Assembly: GCA_900638155.1 (NCBI GenBank)
Contig: LR134495.1
Span: forward strand, 1,612,001-1,676,000
Reading direction: 5' to 3'
Length of the DNA: 64,000 nucleotides
From: Mannheimia haemolytica
Lineage (GTDB): Bacteria; Pseudomonadota; Gammaproteobacteria; Enterobacterales; Pasteurellaceae
Part shown: in pieces, positions 37,546 through 48,458 of the stretch
Layout: every line of letters begins with the position of its first letter
Numbering within the stretch: the stretch's first letter is position 1
Translations under genes and position numbers: made by a program
The notes under the pieces: model-generated
Told to the model about the DNA's origin: nothing
What the model saw: only the letters and a program-made list of their open reading frames with translations
Databases searched by the model: none

Positions 37546-38148
37546 TCACTTTTTATACTGCTTTTTATTTTTATACCATTTCCAGCCTAAAAATAGAATA
37601 ACAATGCCTAAAATGGCAAAAATGAGGTGCTGCCCATTAGCTACTTGTTCTTTTAGCCAATCCAAATTAGATGCCCCATAGTCGCCTAAATAAACCCAAA
37701 TTGGCACAGAGATAATAGCGGCACAGAAATCAACTAATAAAAATTTTACGAAGCTGACTTTTCTGGTAATACCTGAAACTAAGTAAACCACCGCGCGCAA
37801 GCCAGGTAAGAAACGAGCCATAAAAAGTAGTTTCCATCCTTGTTTTTCAAAACGTTCTTGCACGGTTGCAAAACGTTCAGGTGTCGCAACATTCCTGATT
37901 AATGGAAATTTGAGAATTTTTTCGCCGTAGGTTCTGCCTAGCCAATACATTGTACTATCACCAACTAATACTCCTAACATACTGACAACCAGCATCCAAT
38001 GCACATTGGTGTAGCCTAATCCTGAAATAACACCACCGGATACTAACGTAATATCTTCAGGAATCGGCACACCGAAACCACAGGCAAGTAGCACAAGAAA
38101 AACAGCCCAATAACCATAGCTACTAAAAAATTCAATCAACGTTTCCAT
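37546..38148 (-). CDS. DedA-family membrane protein
   Basis: The 200-residue protein belongs to the DedA/VTT family, with GFGVPIPEDITLVSGG, then FMARFLPGLRAVVYLVSGITR carrying the conserved arginines and glycine. Family members (YqjA, YghB in E. coli) act in membrane lipid flipping and proton-dependent homeostasis. It starts 1 base after the purR stop, so it is translated from the purR transcript. Which paralogue it equals is unclear. Confidence 0.88.
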   Translation of the reverse strand: METLIEFFSSYGYWAVFLVLLACGFGVPIPEDITLVSGGVISGLGYTNVHWMLVVSMLGVLVGDSTMYWLGRTYGEKILKFPLIRNVATPERFATVQERFEKQGWKLLFMARFLPGLRAVVYLVSGITRKVSFVKFLLVDFCAAIISVPIWVYLGDYGASNLDWLKEQVANGQHLIFAILGIVILFLGWKWYKNKKQYKK

Positions 38149-38149
38149 A

Positions 38150-39169
38150 TTACTCCTTAATGTTTAAATTCCGAACCGATTTACGTTTGACCAATTCAGG
38201 AAAGAACTCTAATACTTTAGGCTCTTTTGCGTTTTCGTTATCTTCAATACGTTCTAATAATAATTCTAATGCTGCCGAGCCTAAGCGAGATTTTGACTGA
38301 TGGATTGTCGTAAGAGGCGGTGCATAAAAGCGTGAGCTATGCACGTTATCATACCCGATCACTGAAATATCTTGCGGCACATTCAGCCCTTTTTCGGTAA
38401 TAGCTGAAATTGCCCCTAGTGCCATTGAGTCATTAAAACAAAAAACCGCGGTTGGTAATTTTTCACTGCTCTTAAGCAAATTATTCATACACTCATAGCC
38501 CCCCTCCGGTTCAAAATCGCCTTCTTGAACCCATTCTTCACGAACCGATAACCCTGCCTCAGATAACGCCTTTTTAAAACCTTCGAACCGAGTTCTGGCA
38601 ATTTCTTTATCTAAATTACCGGTAATTACCGCAATATCTTGATGCCCGTTTTCAATTAAATGCTGGGTAGCAATATAACCACCTTCCACACCGTGATCTA
38701 AAATAATATCACTGCGTTCATCACTTCGTCCCCAATCCATAATCACTATTGGGATATTGCTGTTTTCAAAGATATCAAATGAATTAGCTGTATATTCGGA
38801 GCACATCACCAAAATGCCATCAACCCGTTTTTTGATGAGCATATCTAAATGATTTTGAATTTTCTCAAGTTTGTTTTGAGTATTGCACAAAAATAGTGAA
38901 TATCCTTTGCTATAGCAAAATTCCTCTACCGCTAACACAATTTCAGCGAAAAACGGTGATTCGCTGGTTGTAATGATCATACCGATAGATTTAGTCGTAT
39001 TAATTTTCAAACTTCGAGCTACAGCACTAGGAGAATAGTTCAGCGCTTTAATAGCCTCCCAAACTGCTTTTGTAGTGTCCTCTGCTACAAAGCGGGTTTT
39101 GTTTATAACGTGAGAAACCGTTGTAGTCGATACACCAGCATATTTTGCGACATCTTTTATCGTTGCCAT
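38150..39169 (-). CDS. purR: Purine repressor PurR
   Basis: The 339-residue LacI-family repressor has an N-terminal HTH and hinge ([26 protein letters not shown]) and a purine-binding core. PurR binds PUR boxes with hypoxanthine or guanine as corepressor. A perfect box occurs before cvpA-purF in this window. A USS-overlapping PUR-like sequence at 39246-39261 may allow autoregulation. The ribosome site is AGGAGGAAAAAGG-like upstream of 39169. Confidence 0.94.
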   Translation of the reverse strand: MATIKDVAKYAGVSTTTVSHVINKTRFVAEDTTKAVWEAIKALNYSPSAVARSLKINTTKSIGMIITTSESPFFAEIVLAVEEFCYSKGYSLFLCNTQNKLEKIQNHLDMLIKKRVDGILVMCSEYTANSFDIFENSNIPIVIMDWGRSDERSDIILDHGVEGGYIATQHLIENGHQDIAVITGNLDKEIARTRFEGFKKALSEAGLSVREEWVQEGDFEPEGGYECMNNLLKSSEKLPTAVFCFNDSMALGAISAITEKGLNVPQDISVIGYDNVHSSRFYAPPLTTIHQSKSRLGSAALELLLERIEDNENAKEPKVLEFFPELVKRKSVRNLNIKE

Positions 39170-39245
39170 ACCTTTTTCCTCCTAAATAAGTAGTGGTGCA
39201 TTATAACTGATTCTAACTGACTTTTATTATAAAGAAATAGATAGA

Positions 39246-39261
39246 ATGCAAGCGGTTGCTT
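39246..39261. promoter_or_regulatory. PUR-box-like site overlapping an uptake word, upstream of purR
   Basis: ATGCAAGCGGTTGCTT retains the outer GCAA/TTGC and central CG of the PurR operator and also contains the USS core AAGCGGT. It is 77 bases ahead of purR. Functional status is uncertain. Confidence 0.35.
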
Positions 39262-39304
39262 TTTATCAAGAATTTGCAAGAAATTTTACAAATATCGCCG
39301 CTTG

Positions 39305-40042
<738 letters not shown>

Positions 40043-40825
40043 TTATTTTTCTAAAAATTTATTGATTGCTCTCACAACAGTTTCTGTTTTTTCTGCGTGA
40101 ACCCAGTGATCAGCATTTGCCACAATGAAAGATTTAGCTTGTGGAAATTGTGCCAAAATCGTCTGTGTATGCTCTGCTTGAATATAATCCGATAATGCAC
40201 CTTTAATAAACAAGGTCGGTTTATCCACAAATACCTGCTGCCACCCCATCACATTCTGATAATTATCTTTTAGCGCCTGTAAATTAAAACGGAAAGATTG
40301 CTCGCTTTGGGCATCAAAAGATTTCAACATAAACTGTTGCACGCCTTCATCTCGAATATATTCAGCCATTATCGCTTTAGCTTGCTGACGATTCTGGGGT
40401 TTAGCTTCTTTCACCGCAAATAAGGCTGCCATAACCTGCTGATGCCGATTTTGGGTATAAGTGACCGGGGCAATATCAATCACTACTACTTTCTCCACCA
40501 GTTCAGGAGCAAATGCAGCCAATGCCATCGCACTTTTTCCACCCATTGAATGCCCAACCACAATAGCATTTTGGATATTTAATTCTGTGAGTAATTGTGC
40601 TAAATCTTGTGCAATCAAAGCATAATTCATTTCGTCTGAATGAAAAGATCGCCCGTGATTTCTGAGATCAACCATTAAAATGGAGTAACGTTCTGCGAAC
40701 GCTTTTGCTATTGCTCCTAGGTTATTTAAATCTCCAAACAATCCATGTAAGAAGATCATTGTCTGAGCATCAGAATGATTATTCGAAGGTTGGTAATTAA
40801 AGTTTAACTGCGATTTTTCTGTCAT
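40043..40825 (-). CDS. ybfF: Alpha/beta hydrolase (YbfF-like esterase)
   Basis: The 260-residue alpha/beta hydrolase has oxyanion loop FLHGLFGDLNNLG, nucleophile elbow VVGHSMGGKSAMAL with Ser, Asp in DVRNHGRS-like DLRNHGRSF, and C-terminal His in NADHWVHAE. YbfF is a broad acyl-ester hydrolase. Two ATG codons are possible (40825 and 40843). Neither has a strong ribosome site and 40825 gives the usual N-terminal length. It is divergent from seqA, as in E. coli. Confidence 0.9.
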   Translation of the reverse strand: MTEKSQLNFNYQPSNNHSDAQTMIFLHGLFGDLNNLGAIAKAFAERYSILMVDLRNHGRSFHSDEMNYALIAQDLAQLLTELNIQNAIVVGHSMGGKSAMALAAFAPELVEKVVVIDIAPVTYTQNRHQQVMAALFAVKEAKPQNRQQAKAIMAEYIRDEGVQQFMLKSFDAQSEQSFRFNLQALKDNYQNVMGWQQVFVDKPTLFIKGALSDYIQAEHTQTILAQFPQAKSFIVANADHWVHAEKTETVVRAINKFLEK

Positions 40826-40943
40826 ATAAATGTCATTGTTCATATAAATTTTCAGCGATAATCCTCTATAAAAAACAATAGAAATGCGTATAATAGCAAG
40901 CACTATTAACGCATTTAATACCCGAAGATATTTGAGGATCCCG

Positions 40944-41510
40944 ATGAAACGAATCGAAATTGATGATGAATTATATCAGTATATTGCAAGCCGTACACAA
41001 TCTATTGGTGAAACTGCGTCAGATATATTACGCCGTCTATTACGCCTGCCACAATCGCCTCAGCCTTTTGTTTTAGTGCAAGAACATATGATCAACGAGC
41101 TTAAAGAGCTGGTCAAAACGCCTTCTCGTGCTACAAAAAAAAATGAATCCAATGCCGAAAAGACCGTTGAAAAATTGGAAAACATTTTAAATTCCGAGCA
41201 TTTTATGAACGAAAATAAAAATGTAGTGCGTTTTACCATGCTATTAGCTGCATTATACCGAGCAAATCCGGAGGCTTTTGCTAAAGCAACAGAAAAAGTG
41301 CGTGGTAATGAACGTATCTACTTTTCGCAAAGTGAAGATGAAATTTTAGCTACTGGGAGTGGAGTAAAAGCCAAGCAGATCCCAGATTCACCATTTTGGG
41401 TAATTACAAATAATAATACCGCACGCAAGGGACTTATTCTCAAAGGTGTAATGGAATCCATGAAGGTACCAAGCCAGTTAATCGAACGCATTCAAGCGCT
41501 TTTTGTCTAA
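40944..41510 (+). CDS. seqA: Replication initiation negative regulator SeqA
   Basis: The 188-residue protein has the N-terminal oligomerisation region (MKRIEIDDELYQYIASRTQSIGE) and the C-terminal domain that binds hemimethylated GATC. It sequesters oriC and organises new DNA. The start at 40944 has GAGGA upstream and aligns with E. coli SeqA. The longer frame from 40884 is not supported. menE follows after 9 bases. Confidence 0.95.
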   Translation: MKRIEIDDELYQYIASRTQSIGETASDILRRLLRLPQSPQPFVLVQEHMINELKELVKTPSRATKKNESNAEKTVEKLENILNSEHFMNENKNVVRFTMLLAALYRANPEAFAKATEKVRGNERIYFSQSEDEILATGSGVKAKQIPDSPFWVITNNNTARKGLILKGVMESMKVPSQLIERIQALFV

Positions 41511-41519
41511 TTAATTGAA

Positions 41520-42941
41520 ATGCTCATCAATTCTACTCGCTTTCCTACCCAATTTTGGGCTGCTCATTCAGCCCAAAATCTGGCGATTATTTGGGAAAAA
41601 GGAACATCAGACTATCTTAACCACCTTCCATCAAACATCACTTGGCACAGTTTGAATCAGTTGATTTCACAAGCTATTTTCGTGTTGCAACAACAAGGCG
41701 CTACTCCGCACAGTTTGATTGCCTATTGTGGTTCTCACCGGCTCATTGGCTTGCTCACTTATTGTGCTAGCCTTGCTTTGGGAGCTAAGATTCTAATGCT
41801 TAACCCTGCTCAAACAGCAAGTCAACGACAAGCAGTCTTAGATGACAATGGTGTTGATCTCATTATTAATGATGCCGACTTTGCAAAATTTTCAGCAAAA
41901 ACGACCGCTTGTAATGCCTTCTTCCCTACGATTGATTTTGAAAAACCAGCTACCCTAACCCTAACCTCAGGCTCAAGCGGTAAACCTAAAGCAGTGGTGC
42001 ATTCTATAGCGGCTCATCTCTATAGCGCCGAGGGAGTGTGTGAATTAATGGCATTTGAGCAGTCGAACGCTTGGCTATTGAGCTTGCCTCTGTTTCACGT
42101 TTCAGGGCAGGGCATTATTTGGCGTTGGCTATTCAAAGGTGCAACCCTCTATATCTATGAAGATAAAAGCGATTTTTTTCTGTCTGCACAAAAAGCGAGC
42201 CATCTTTCTTTAGTCCCCACCCAATTACAACGCTATTTAAGCCAATTAGATTCTGTAGTCAGCCAAAAATGTTTACTGGGTGGGTCTATGCTTCCAGCCG
42301 AATTGATTGCTCAAGCACAACAATCTGGGATGACTACCTTTTCAGGCTACGGAATGACCGAGATGGCATCAACCATTTGTGCAGTAGAAAATGATTTAAA
42401 CAGTGTTGGTTTTCCGTTAAAACATCGGGAACTAAAATTAGAAAATGGTGAAATTTGGGTAAAAGGCAAATCACTCGGTTTAGGCTATTGGCAAAAAAAT
42501 GGGCAAATTCGACCGCTTATAAACACACAAGGCTGGTTTGCCACTAAAGATCGTGGTGAATGGAATCACAAAAAACAGCTTGTAATAAAAGGACGATTGG
42601 ATAATATGTTTATTTCAGGAGGGGAAAATATCCAACCTGAGGAAATTGAACAACTGATTTTTCGTTCTCAGCTTGTCGAACAGATTATCGTGTTGCCGAT
42701 TGAAGATCCGCAGTTTGGACATCGACCAGTGGCGTTCTTACAATTCAAGCAATCTGATTCAAAAAATGAACTCCATAAATTAAAAATTTGGCTGTCTGAT
42801 AAATTAGAAAGATTCAAACAGCCTGTTGCTTATTATTTACTGGATATAGACAAATACCAAAAACAAGGCTCAATTAAACTCTCAAGAACACAATTACAAC
42901 AAGATTTAACACACAACGAATTAAAGGAAATCTATGTTTAG
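41520..42941 (+). CDS. menE: o-Succinylbenzoate-CoA ligase
   Basis: The 473-residue ANL-superfamily enzyme has the AMP-binding loop LTLTSGSSGKPKAVVHS, GYGMTEMAS and the hinge FATKDRGEW. MenE activates o-succinylbenzoate with ATP and CoA in menaquinone synthesis. Other men genes are not in the window. It overlaps the next gene by 8 bases, so the mechanosensitive channel gene is translationally coupled. Confidence 0.93.
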   Translation: MLINSTRFPTQFWAAHSAQNLAIIWEKGTSDYLNHLPSNITWHSLNQLISQAIFVLQQQGATPHSLIAYCGSHRLIGLLTYCASLALGAKILMLNPAQTASQRQAVLDDNGVDLIINDADFAKFSAKTTACNAFFPTIDFEKPATLTLTSGSSGKPKAVVHSIAAHLYSAEGVCELMAFEQSNAWLLSLPLFHVSGQGIIWRWLFKGATLYIYEDKSDFFLSAQKASHLSLVPTQLQRYLSQLDSVVSQKCLLGGSMLPAELIAQAQQSGMTTFSGYGMTEMASTICAVENDLNSVGFPLKHRELKLENGEIWVKGKSLGLGYWQKNGQIRPLINTQGWFATKDRGEWNHKKQLVIKGRLDNMFISGGENIQPEEIEQLIFRSQLVEQIIVLPIEDPQFGHRPVAFLQFKQSDSKNELHKLKIWLSDKLERFKQPVAYYLLDIDKYQKQGSIKLSRTQLQQDLTHNELKEIYV

Positions 42942-45900
42942 ACCGATTTTAAAAACATTTGTGCTTAGTTTAGGCTTAATGCTAAGTAGTTATACATTAG
43001 CTGAGTTGCCGACCCAACAGGCGGTGCAAACGCAGTTAGATAGCGCAAAAAAATTAGATCAAGCCGATGCGAATAATAAAGCATTGGTTCAAACACTTGA
43101 AGATACGCTTGCATTCTTAGCCCAAATTGATAAACAAAAAGTAGACAATCAGGCATTGAATAAATCTATTCAAGATTCCCAAAAAGCATTAAAAACAAGC
43201 CAACATAATCTTGAAAAATTAAAAGAAGTGACTATCGCAAGTGTCGATAATTTAACACAAAAACCGACAACAGATTTACAAAAAGAGTTAACCTCTACAC
43301 AATCTCAGCTTGAAACAGTACAACACGATTTAAGCATTATTAATAATAATTTAGTTGCACAAAATACCGCACCGGATAAGGCTCAAGCGGCTTTAACCGA
43401 GATGGTTAAACGTAAACAGGAAATTAATAGCCAACTTTCAGCAGCTAATATTAAAAATGAACTACAGACCAAGTTAGAAGTAGAATTAGAATTAATAGAA
43501 TTAAAAAACACTTACAATCAAATATTACTTGGTGGTAGCGAGGATTTATCTGCGCTTTACTCTGCTCAATTAGATGAAAAAAAGCAAGAGCAGCAAAATC
43601 TACAAGCAGAAATTGCAAACCTGCAGACTGCTATCAACAATAAAATTGTAGAAGAGTCTCAGAACAAGCTAGATCAAGCACAAGCGGTTCAAAATCAGCA
43701 AAATAGTGCAACGACGAACCCGGTTATCTTGCGTGAATTGGATATAAATACCAAAGTTACACAAGAGTTGCTAAAACAGACCAAAGATATGACACAGTTA
43801 TCACAAGATAATCTGCGGATCAAAAGTGTGCTGGATAACTTGCAGCAAACCCAACGTAATATTGAAGAACAAATCAGTTCTCTACAAGGTACGCTGGTGC
43901 TTTCGCGTATTATTAATAAACAAAAGCAATCATTACCGCAAGATGAAATGATTTCCGGATTATCAAAACAAATTGCAGATTTACGCGTACGTGTTTTTGA
44001 TATTACTGAATTCAAAGATTCTTTTGCGGACATAAATGCTTATATTAGCCGTATAGAGCAAGATGAAAAAACAACCTTTACGAGTAAAGAGAAAGAACAA
44101 CTTAGTAAAATTTTACAGGAACGTTCTGACACTTTAACTGAGATGATTAAATCATTAAATAATCAGCTCAATTTATTAATCAATATTGAACTAAACCAAC
44201 AACAAGTGCAAACCATTAGTGATGCGTTACAGCAAAAACTGCAACAGCAAAGCTTCTGGGTTAAAAGTAACAACCCCATTGATCTTGAATGGTTTAGTAA
44301 ATTTGTCGATATTACCCACTATCAATTTATTGATATTGGAAAAAAACTCAATTTTTCAAATTGGCGGGATAATTTATTACCTGCAGGTATTTTAGTCGGA
44401 ATTTTATTGCTATTAGCCATCTTTATTAACCGCCAAAAAGATAAAATTAAACAAAAATTACACCAAATTAATAATCGACTAAAAATTGTCGCCACAGATA
44501 GCCAATGGAACACCCCTCTTGCTATTTTTTGGACATTAGTGCTTTGCCTGCCAAGTACACTAATGTTCTTAGCCGGATTTATTGCTATCACTTATATTTC
44601 ATTTGAAAATCCTCAGGAAGTCTGGACTTGGGGATTAAAAATGGCAATTTATTGGCTGTATTTTGCCTTTTTAGTGGCGATGCTACGTCCTCACGGCATA
44701 GGACATATTCACTTTAATATGCCACAAAAAAGTAATGAAATCTTCCGTAATATTTTAAAACGTTCGGTATGGATCATTGCTTTATTACTGAACACCTCTA
44801 TTTTTACAAACTTAGAGATGGGAATATCTTACGACATGCTTGGACAAACAATGACTATTTTTGTCCTTATATTAATGATTTGGATGATTGTACCGGCATT
44901 TAGGCAAGCTATTTCCACCTATGAGAATGTCACAACAGAAGAGAAAAAAGAATCTAAAAGTATTTTACTCACTATTGTTAAATTAGTGCTACTGCTTGCC
45001 CCTATCATTCTTATCATTCTGATTGCATTGGGCTATTACTATACTGCACTGGTGATCATTGAGCATTTAGTAGATTCTTATTTTGCGATCATTACTTGGA
45101 TTATTATTCGTAATATTCTCTATCGAGCATTCTCTATTTCATCACGCCGTCTGGCTTACAGACGTTTACAAGAAAAACGAGAAGCTGCTGAAGCAAAAGC
45201 CAAGGCGAAAGCAGAACAAAGCGGTGAGAACTCGGGAGAAATAGATATTCCTTTTGAATTAAAAGAAGATTCTATTGCCGTCAGTGAAGTAAAAAATCAG
45301 ATGATGAAATTGACGGATTTCATTCTTTGGATTGCCTTATTCGTGCTGCTCTATTGGGTATGGTCAGATTTAATCACCGTTGCTCTCTATTTAGATGGCG
45401 TTACTTTATGGCAACAAAGTGTAACCACGGAATCCGGTATCATCATGGAGTCTATCACTTTGCTTAACTTACTCACTGCAATCATTATCATTGTGGTGGC
45501 AGTCGTACTTGTACGCAACCTAGGGGGATTGTTAGAAGCATTAATTTTCTCTCATGTAAAATTATCCCAAGGTACTCCCTATACAATTACTACACTCTTG
45601 ACTTACTTAATTGTAGCTTTAGGTGCAATATTTGCTTTTGCAACATTAGGCATGTCTTGGACCAAACTACAATGGCTCTTTACAGCCCTTTCAGTTGGTT
45701 TGGGGTTTGGTATGCAAGAAATCTTTGCAAACTTTGTTTCTGGCATTATCATCTTATTTGAACGCCCAATGCGTATTGGTGATACCATTACAATCGGCAC
45801 ATTTAGCGGAACTGTTTCAAAAATTCGAATTCGTGCTACAACTTTAGTTGATTTTGATGGAAAAGAAGTAATTGTGCCGAATAAAGCTTTTGTAACTGAA

Positions 45901-46305
45901 CGGTTAGTAAACTGGGCCTTAAGCAGTACAGCAACCCGAATTATTGTTAAAGTTGGAGTAGCTTACGGCTCTGATTTAGAATTAGTAAAACGCTTGCTGC
46001 TACAAGTCGCAGAAGAAAACCCAAAAGTATTAAAAGATCCTAGCCCTAGAGCATATTTCTTAACATTTGGGGCAAGTACACTTGATCATGAATTACGAGC
46101 CTATGTAAACGATATTTCAGATCGAAATCCAACCATTGATGCATTAAATAGTCGCATCCATCAACTATTTAATGAAAACAATATTGATATTGCATTTAAC
46201 CAATTAGATGTGTTTATCAAAAATAACGATACACAAGAAGAACTTAAAATTGACTCAAAACGCTTTGAGTTTAATTCAACAAACAACAAAAAAGATAAGG
46301 AATAA
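42934..46305 (+). CDS. mscK: Large MscS-family mechanosensitive channel (MscK/KefA type)
   Basis: The 1123-residue protein has a signal peptide ([20 protein letters not shown]), a long periplasmic coiled-coil domain to about residue 480, some eleven membrane helices from about 490, and the C-terminal MscS pore domain with [20 protein letters not shown] and [14 protein letters not shown]. Such channels release osmolytes during hypo-osmotic shock. A short basic stretch (about 745-765) precedes the MscS-core helices. aroC follows after 2 bases. Confidence 0.93.
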   Translation: MFRPILKTFVLSLGLMLSSYTLAELPTQQAVQTQLDSAKKLDQADANNKALVQTLEDTLAFLAQIDKQKVDNQALNKSIQDSQKALKTSQHNLEKLKEVTIASVDNLTQKPTTDLQKELTSTQSQLETVQHDLSIINNNLVAQNTAPDKAQAALTEMVKRKQEINSQLSAANIKNELQTKLEVELELIELKNTYNQILLGGSEDLSALYSAQLDEKKQEQQNLQAEIANLQTAINNKIVEESQNKLDQAQAVQNQQNSATTNPVILRELDINTKVTQELLKQTKDMTQLSQDNLRIKSVLDNLQQTQRNIEEQISSLQGTLVLSRIINKQKQSLPQDEMISGLSKQIADLRVRVFDITEFKDSFADINAYISRIEQDEKTTFTSKEKEQLSKILQERSDTLTEMIKSLNNQLNLLINIELNQQQVQTISDALQQKLQQQSFWVKSNNPIDLEWFSKFVDITHYQFIDIGKKLNFSNWRDNLLPAGILVGILLLLAIFINRQKDKIKQKLHQINNRLKIVATDSQWNTPLAIFWTLVLCLPSTLMFLAGFIAITYISFENPQEVWTWGLKMAIYWLYFAFLVAMLRPHGIGHIHFNMPQKSNEIFRNILKRSVWIIALLLNTSIFTNLEMGISYDMLGQTMTIFVLILMIWMIVPAFRQAISTYENVTTEEKKESKSILLTIVKLVLLLAPIILIILIALGYYYTALVIIEHLVDSYFAIITWIIIRNILYRAFSISSRRLAYRRLQEKREAAEAKAKAKAEQSGENSGEIDIPFELKEDSIAVSEVKNQMMKLTDFILWIALFVLLYWVWSDLITVALYLDGVTLWQQSVTTESGIIMESITLLNLLTAIIIIVVAVVLVRNLGGLLEALIFSHVKLSQGTPYTITTLLTYLIVALGAIFAFATLGMSWTKLQWLFTALSVGLGFGMQEIFANFVSGIIILFERPMRIGDTITIGTFSGTVSKIRIRATTLVDFDGKEVIVPNKAFVTERLVNWALSSTATRIIVKVGVAYGSDLELVKRLLLQVAEENPKVLKDPSPRAYFLTFGASTLDHELRAYVNDISDRNPTIDALNSRIHQLFNENNIDIAFNQLDVFIKNNDTQEELKIDSKRFEFNSTNNKKDKE

Positions 46306-46307
46306 TA

Positions 46308-47390
46308 ATGGCAGGCAACAGCATCGGACAATTATTTAAAGTAACCACTTTCGGTGAATCACACGGCATCGCACTCGGTTGTATCGTAGATGGCGTACCG
46401 CCAAATATGGAGTTAAGCGAAGCGGATTTACAGCCAGATTTAGACCGCCGTAAGCCCGGTACCTCACGCTACACCACGCCTCGCCGTGAAGATGACGAAG
46501 TGCAAATTTTATCGGGCGTATTTGAAGGTAAAACAACGGGAACAAGCATTGGTTTAATCATTAAAAACGGCGACCAACGCTCACAAGATTATGGTAACAT
46601 TGCCGAAAAATTCCGTCCGGGGCACGCTGATTATACCTATCAGCAAAAATACGGCATTCGTGATTACCGTGGCGGCGGGCGTTCTTCCGCTCGGGAAACT
46701 GCAATGAGGGTTGCTGCCGGTGCGATTGCAAAAAAATATCTGCGTGAGCAATTTGGTATTGAAGTGCGCGGCTACCTCTCACAAATCGGTAATATTAAAA
46801 TTGACCCGAAAACCGTTGAAAATATTGAACAAATTGATTGGAATGCAGTCAATAATAATCCATTCTTCTGCCCGGATCCTGTTGCGATTGAAGGATTTGA
46901 TGCCTTAATTCGTGAGCTTAAAAAAGAGGGCGATTCGGTGGGGGCAAAATTAACCGTGATTGCAGAACGTGTGCCGGTGGGGTTAGGTGAACCGGTGTTT
47001 GACCGCTTAGATGCCGACCTTGCACACGCCTTAATGTCAATCAACGCTGTGAAAGCGGTGGAAATTGGCGATGGTTTTGCAGTTGTGGAACAACGTGGTA
47101 GCCAGCATCGTGATGAAATGACACCACAAGGGTTTCTCTCTAACCACGCAGGCGGGATTTTAGGTGGCATTAGCTCCGGTCAGCCGATTATCGCTCATAT
47201 TGCGTTAAAACCGACCTCAAGCATTACCATTCCCGGCAGAAGTGTAAACAAAAATAACGAAGCGGTTGAAGTGATCACCAAAGGCAGACACGACCCTTGT
47301 GTAGGTATTCGTGCCGTGCCGATTGCAGAAGCGATGATGGCGATTGTACTACTCGACCACCTGCTAAGATTTAAGGCTCAATGCCGTTAA
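46308..47390 (+). CDS. aroC: Chorismate synthase
   Basis: AroC makes chorismate from EPSP using reduced FMN. At 360 residues it has all signatures: [54 protein letters not shown] and the C-terminal [18 protein letters not shown]. It lies in the conserved Pasteurellaceae order mscK-aroC-mepA. A long inverted repeat separates it from mepA. Confidence 0.97.
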   Translation: MAGNSIGQLFKVTTFGESHGIALGCIVDGVPPNMELSEADLQPDLDRRKPGTSRYTTPRREDDEVQILSGVFEGKTTGTSIGLIIKNGDQRSQDYGNIAEKFRPGHADYTYQQKYGIRDYRGGGRSSARETAMRVAAGAIAKKYLREQFGIEVRGYLSQIGNIKIDPKTVENIEQIDWNAVNNNPFFCPDPVAIEGFDALIRELKKEGDSVGAKLTVIAERVPVGLGEPVFDRLDADLAHALMSINAVKAVEIGDGFAVVEQRGSQHRDEMTPQGFLSNHAGGILGGISSGQPIIAHIALKPTSSITIPGRSVNKNNEAVEVITKGRHDPCVGIRAVPIAEAMMAIVLLDHLLRFKAQCR

Positions 47391-47398
47391 ACACATAA

Positions 47399-47470
47399 TG
47401 TAGGGGCGAAATATTTTTCGCCCTTAAATACAGATCATATAAGCATGGCGAAAAATATTTCGCCCCTACA
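47399..47470. repeat. Long perfect inverted repeat (REP-like) between aroC and mepA
   Basis: Two 24-bp arms (47399-47422 and 47447-47470), containing TGTAGGGGCGAAATATTTTT and its complement, are perfectly complementary across a 24-base loop. The arms read like the interspersed palindromes seen in other Pasteurellaceae genomes (recall). A MITE or a terminator are both possible. Confidence 0.8.
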
Positions 47471-47481
47471 TAATTGGAAAA

Positions 47482-48309
47482 ATGAAATTATTAAAAACAC
47501 TTTTAGTCTCAAGCCTTGCTTTTACTTCTACCGCACTGAATGCAACGCAATGGGAGAAAATCAAAACTCCGGTTCAGGGCAAAGCTCAACCTATCGGCGG
47601 TTATAGTAACGGCTGTATTATTGGGGCACAACCACTTGCATTAAAAGGCGAGGGCTACCAAGTGATCCGCTCGGCTCGTAACCGCTATTACGGACACCCA
47701 CAACTGCTGGATTATCTCACTAACTTAGGTAAAAAAACCAAAGCTGCCGGTGTGCCGACTATTTTAATCGGCGATATGGGAATGCCTGCCGGTGGGCGTT
47801 TTTCTTCCGGTCACGCCTCCCACCAAACCGGGCTGGATGCTGATATTTGGTTTAAGTTTGGGCCTATGGACGATGAAACCGCCCGCAACCCGGCAGGACT
47901 TGCCACCATTATGGTAAACCGCAGTACCGAACGGGTTGATGATTCTCTCTGGAATCAACATCATACTGATTTAGTCAAACTTGCGGCAACCGATCATCGA
48001 GTGGATCGCATTTTTGTGAACCCTGCCATTAAAGTGAAACTCTGCCAAACCGCAGGCAGTGATCGTGCTTGGTTACGCAAAATTCGCCCGTGGTACGGAC
48101 ACGACTCCCATTTCCACGTTCGTTTAACCTGCCCTGCTGATGCTGCAAGTTGTGAAAATCAAGCCCCGGTGCCTGCCGGTGACGGCTGTGGTGAAGAGCT
48201 TTACTCGTGGTTTGAACCGAAAGAAGCCTCAAGCACACCAAAAGCCAAAGTGCTACCAACACCGCCTGTTCAATGTCAGATGATTTTATCTGAACAAGGT
48301 TTGAATTAA
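47482..48309 (+). CDS. mepA: Penicillin-insensitive murein endopeptidase
   Basis: The 275-residue periplasmic LAS-family metallopeptidase has a signal peptide (MKLLKTLLVSSLAFTSTALN). Zinc ligands are in FSSGHASHQTGLDADIW and HDSHFHVRLTCP. It cuts D-Ala-meso-DAP crosslinks of peptidoglycan. Six or more cysteines in the mature part, including a pair near the C terminus, match the disulfide-linked E. coli enzyme. Confidence 0.94.
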   Translation: MKLLKTLLVSSLAFTSTALNATQWEKIKTPVQGKAQPIGGYSNGCIIGAQPLALKGEGYQVIRSARNRYYGHPQLLDYLTNLGKKTKAAGVPTILIGDMGMPAGGRFSSGHASHQTGLDADIWFKFGPMDDETARNPAGLATIMVNRSTERVDDSLWNQHHTDLVKLAATDHRVDRIFVNPAIKVKLCQTAGSDRAWLRKIRPWYGHDSHFHVRLTCPADAASCENQAPVPAGDGCGEELYSWFEPKEASSTPKAKVLPTPPVQCQMILSEQGLN

Positions 48310-48335
48310 TTGCAAAATAACAACCTTTTTTATTC

Positions 48336-48355
48336 ACAATCCTTATAAGGATTGT
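48336..48355. repeat. 20-bp perfect palindrome after mepA
   Basis: ACAATCCTTATAAGGATTGT reads the same on both strands. Two further small hairpins (GCCGTTGGC/GCCAACG and AAAAAGC/GCTTTTT) follow before topB. The 149-base gap shows no gene. Confidence 0.7.
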
Positions 48356-48458
48356 TCACAGCTTCGCCGCCGTTGGCAAGCCAACGTTCAAAAAGCCCTG
48401 CTTTTTGTGACTGCTTGTCAGCCCACAAGCGGTTCATTTTCTTAAATAATTTACGATT

